The notes beneath the pieces are model-generated. The model did no database searches. It was not told where the DNA came from and worked only from the letters and a program-made list of their open reading frames with translations. The position numbers and the translations under genes are program-made. A stretch of 64,000 nucleotides of DNA from Calditrichales bacterium MX18-03 (GTDB lineage Bacteria > Bacillota > Clostridia > Lutisporales > Lutisporaceae), in contig JAJGRE010000005.1 in NCBI GenBank assembly GCA_021083345.1, positions 62,001 through 126,000 of the forward strand. Direction: 5' to 3'. The first letter of the stretch is position 1; each line of letters starts with the position of its first letter. Below are positions 61,972 to 64,000 of the stretch, piece by piece.

Positions 61972-62613
61972 GTGAAGAGAGGATTATCTTTTGATGAAAT
62001 AAGTAATAGCCTTAAAACCGGTGACGTGGTACTATGTCACGGAACGGCTGCAGAAAGCCATATCATTGAGGCGGTTGAATGGTCACACTGGTCTCATGTA
62101 GGAATGATAATACTTCCGGAGGATATAGGCCTGCAAAATACAAAGGGTCCTTTGTTCTGGGAGTCCACATCTTCTTCCGACGGGATCAAGGATGTTATCC
62201 TGAAGCAATGCAAAACAAACGGACCGATGTTGATTCCTTTAAAGGACAGGCTTACGGTGGATATTACAAAAAAGTACGATACGGATTTTCAGATCAGGTA
62301 TTTGGATGGCGCCTTGACAGATGAGATGTATACTGCACTAAAAAGCTTTATTGACAAGGTGCACAATTTACCTTTTCCTGATACAAAAAAGTTTTTAAAG
62401 GATTATTTAGAGGGAAGGGATTCAAATAAAACAGCTGACAAAACAACATATTTTTGCAGTCAACTGGTTTCGGATACATATATGAGTATGGGTATCCTTT
62501 CTTCCAGATATGTCAGCAACAGCTACGCCCCAAAGGATTTCTCAGGTGAAGGGGCGCTACCTTTTACTTGCAGGATGTTTTTAAGGGATGGGAGTTATAT
62601 AGAGTTTGTATAG
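61972..62613 (+). CDS. YiiX/YebB-like NlpC/P60-type cysteine hydrolase
   Basis: This 213-residue cytoplasmic protein of the permuted NlpC/P60 (YiiX-like) group has the His in WSHVGMII near the N-terminus and the Cys in TYFCSQLVSDTY near the C-terminus. Such enzymes may act on lipids or peptides. Start is GTG 61972, with AGGGGG upstream. It is the first gene after repeat E. TATAAT at 61924-61929 is a possible -10. Confidence 0.82.
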   Translation: MKRGLSFDEISNSLKTGDVVLCHGTAAESHIIEAVEWSHWSHVGMIILPEDIGLQNTKGPLFWESTSSSDGIKDVILKQCKTNGPMLIPLKDRLTVDITKKYDTDFQIRYLDGALTDEMYTALKSFIDKVHNLPFPDTKKFLKDYLEGRDSNKTADKTTYFCSQLVSDTYMSMGILSSRYVSNSYAPKDFSGEGALPFTCRMFLRDGSYIEFV

Positions 62614-62628
62614 TAGAGGGTGAATATA

Positions 62629-64000
62629 GTGAGAGCGAAATATGCCATTATTATATTGATAATTTTAGTAACAGCGATCAGTTTTTGCTATGCAATGGAT
62701 AACAGTGATATGCCCATGGCCCAGAAAGGTGTGCTGGATTTGACCTCATGGGATTTTACGAAGAACGGGCCAGTGCTGCTAAACGGAGAATGGGAGCTTT
62801 ACCTTAATCAATTCATAGACCCAGAGGATTTCAAAAATGGATTAGTTGTGTCGCCTGAGTATATACGGTTTCCGGCAACCGGCGGAGATTTTGAAAAACT
62901 GGATCCTGCTATTAATAATAAGGCGTATGCGACATTCCGGCTCCGCGTAAAACTGAATGATTTGGGCAAAAAGCTGGGCTTAAAAACTTACATCATGCTT
63001 TCATCATACAAGGTGTTTGTGAATGATGAATTCAAGGCTGAAGTGGGTAAGGTCGGTGCAAGCAAAGAGGAAAGTAAGCCGTACTATATGAATTCACAGG
63101 TTTATTTTCAAAAGGACGGCGATGAAGTGGAAATCATATACCATGCGTCGGATTTTCACCTGAATGACTTGTCAATAAGAAGCCCTGTGTTTGGGTCGGA
63201 TACTCAGATTGAAAAGCAGGCAAGCTATAACCTAGGTAAAGATATGTTTTTGTTTGGCAGCTTATTTATTATGAGTATTTACCATTTCGGACTTTTTGCC
63301 AAAAGGAGGAAGGAAAAGGCACCCCTGTATTTCGGGCTGTTGTGTTTATTAATCGCTCTGAGGACTCTGGTGACAGGAGAACGGTTTCTAGAACAGGTCG
63401 TTTTTCTACCCTATGAAGTGTACAGCAAGATAGGCTATATCAGTGCTTTTATGGGATTACCCGCGTTTATCAATTTTCTCGATAAAACAATTAACAAGCT
63501 GCTTTGGGAAAAGGCTGTGAGAATAACGAATTACGTAGGCATTGCCTTGACATCAGTCACCTTACTGACATCAAGAAAATTCTATGATGCTTTTCTCAAT
63601 CCCTTTTTTGTTCTTGTTGCCGTGATATTGCTGTATGCCTTGATAAGGCTGCTGTTAGCATTTTATAGGAGAACCCGGTATGCCGGACTTGTATTGGTTG
63701 GCTTTTTAGCCATTGGGGTTACTGTAGTAAATGATATGATTTATCAAAATAAGTTGACCGGCATTGGCTCAATCGTACCCATTGGGGTATTTCTGTTTAT
63801 ATTTTCCCAGTCCTACCTGCTGGCGTCCAAATTTTCAAGCGCTTTTAACGAAGCGGAGAAGCTGACGGCTGAGAACCAAAGCATTCTATCGGAGCTAAAG
63901 GAGCTGAATGCAGGCCTCGAGAGAAAAGTTGAAGAAAGGACGGAGGAGCTGAACGCTCTGATGCTTGAGCTGGAGAGCAGCAACATGGATCTGAAGGAAA
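62629..64000 (+). CDS. 7TM-DISM sensor protein, C-terminus beyond the window
   Basis: The frame from GTG 62629 (GAGGG upstream) is open to the window end, 457 codons. It has a signal peptide (IIILIILVTAISFCYA), a galactose-binding-like extracellular domain (LNGEWELYLNQF), seven TM segments (about residues 205-405) and a coiled coil (ERKVEERTEELN). This is the 7TMR-DISM layout; the output domain, often a histidine kinase or GGDEF domain, is not visible. Confidence 0.85.
   Translation, partial: MRAKYAIIILIILVTAISFCYAMDNSDMPMAQKGVLDLTSWDFTKNGPVLLNGEWELYLNQFIDPEDFKNGLVVSPEYIRFPATGGDFEKLDPAINNKAYATFRLRVKLNDLGKKLGLKTYIMLSSYKVFVNDEFKAEVGKVGASKEESKPYYMNSQVYFQKDGDEVEIIYHASDFHLNDLSIRSPVFGSDTQIEKQASYNLGKDMFLFGSLFIMSIYHFGLFAKRRKEKAPLYFGLLCLLIALRTLVTGERFLEQVVFLPYEVYSKIGYISAFMGLPAFINFLDKTINKLLWEKAVRITNYVGIALTSVTLLTSRKFYDAFLNPFFVLVAVILLYALIRLLLAFYRRTRYAGLVLVGFLAIGVTVVNDMIYQNKLTGIGSIVPIGVFLFIFSQSYLLASKFSSAFNEAEKLTAENQSILSELKELNAGLERKVEERTEELNALMLELESSNMDLKE

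Overview
The window looks like a chromosomal segment of an anaerobic Gram-positive bacterium of the class Clostridia. The support is a complete walR-walK-yycH-yycI-murA-walJ-htrA-rlmH block, a DnaD/DnaI-type primosome pair, stalk-domain surface proteins, strong AGGAGG ribosome binding sites and frequent TTG/GTG starts. No tRNA, rRNA, CRISPR array or insertion sequence was seen.

Layout. (1) 1-12.6 kb, plus strand: a salvage operon for muropeptides and D-amino-acid peptides. It holds a serine hydrolase of the beta-lactamase fold, an Ala-Glu epimerase, an NlpC/P60 endopeptidase, two M55 D-aminopeptidases, an N-acyl-D-amino-acid deacylase, a five-gene oligopeptide ABC importer and a DUF4438 protein. 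It resembles the dpp-ykf region of Bacillus subtilis. (2) 12.6-14.6 kb, minus strand: dnaD-like and dnaC/dnaI-like replication genes. (3) 15-19 kb: an M23/LysM/G5 wall hydrolase, a subtilase, an FmdB zinc ribbon and an MA-type metalloprotease. (4) 19.4-32.7 kb: the WalRK cell-wall stress locus and its accessory genes. An unknown secreted protein sits inside it behind a consensus WalR box. Two stalk-domain proteins share near-identical C-terminal halves. The locus ends with murA, walJ, htrA and rlmH.

(5) 32.66-61.75 kb is the most unusual part. The last five codons plus stop of rlmH (GAACCGTATCACAAGTAA) recur downstream four more times, at about 35.34, 48.76, 57.40 and 61.74 kb. Each copy is followed by a hairpin like the rlmH terminator, and several are preceded by a related flank. 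This is the architecture of staphylococcal SCC elements, which insert at the rlmH 3' end. I infer a tandem array of four SCC-like cargo islands without a recombinase in the window. Island 1 holds an AraC regulator, an HD hydrolase and a flavin reductase. Island 2 is visibly AT-rich and holds an inositol catabolic operon, then a KaiB-KaiC clock pair with a PAS hybrid histidine kinase. Island 3 is a surface-glycan or glycoconjugate cluster that includes an LpxC-like deacetylase, odd in a Gram-positive context, plus an MFS exporter. Island 4 holds a DEAD-box helicase, a small zinc protein, a cold-shock protein, an SH3-NlpC/P60 hydrolase and a D-threonine-aldolase-like enzyme. After the last repeat come a YiiX-like hydrolase and a 7TM-DISM sensor cut by the window edge.

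Peptidoglycan turnover dominates the left half: import and salvage, hydrolases, WalRK control and MurA. The right half is accessory cargo attached to the end of that conserved block.
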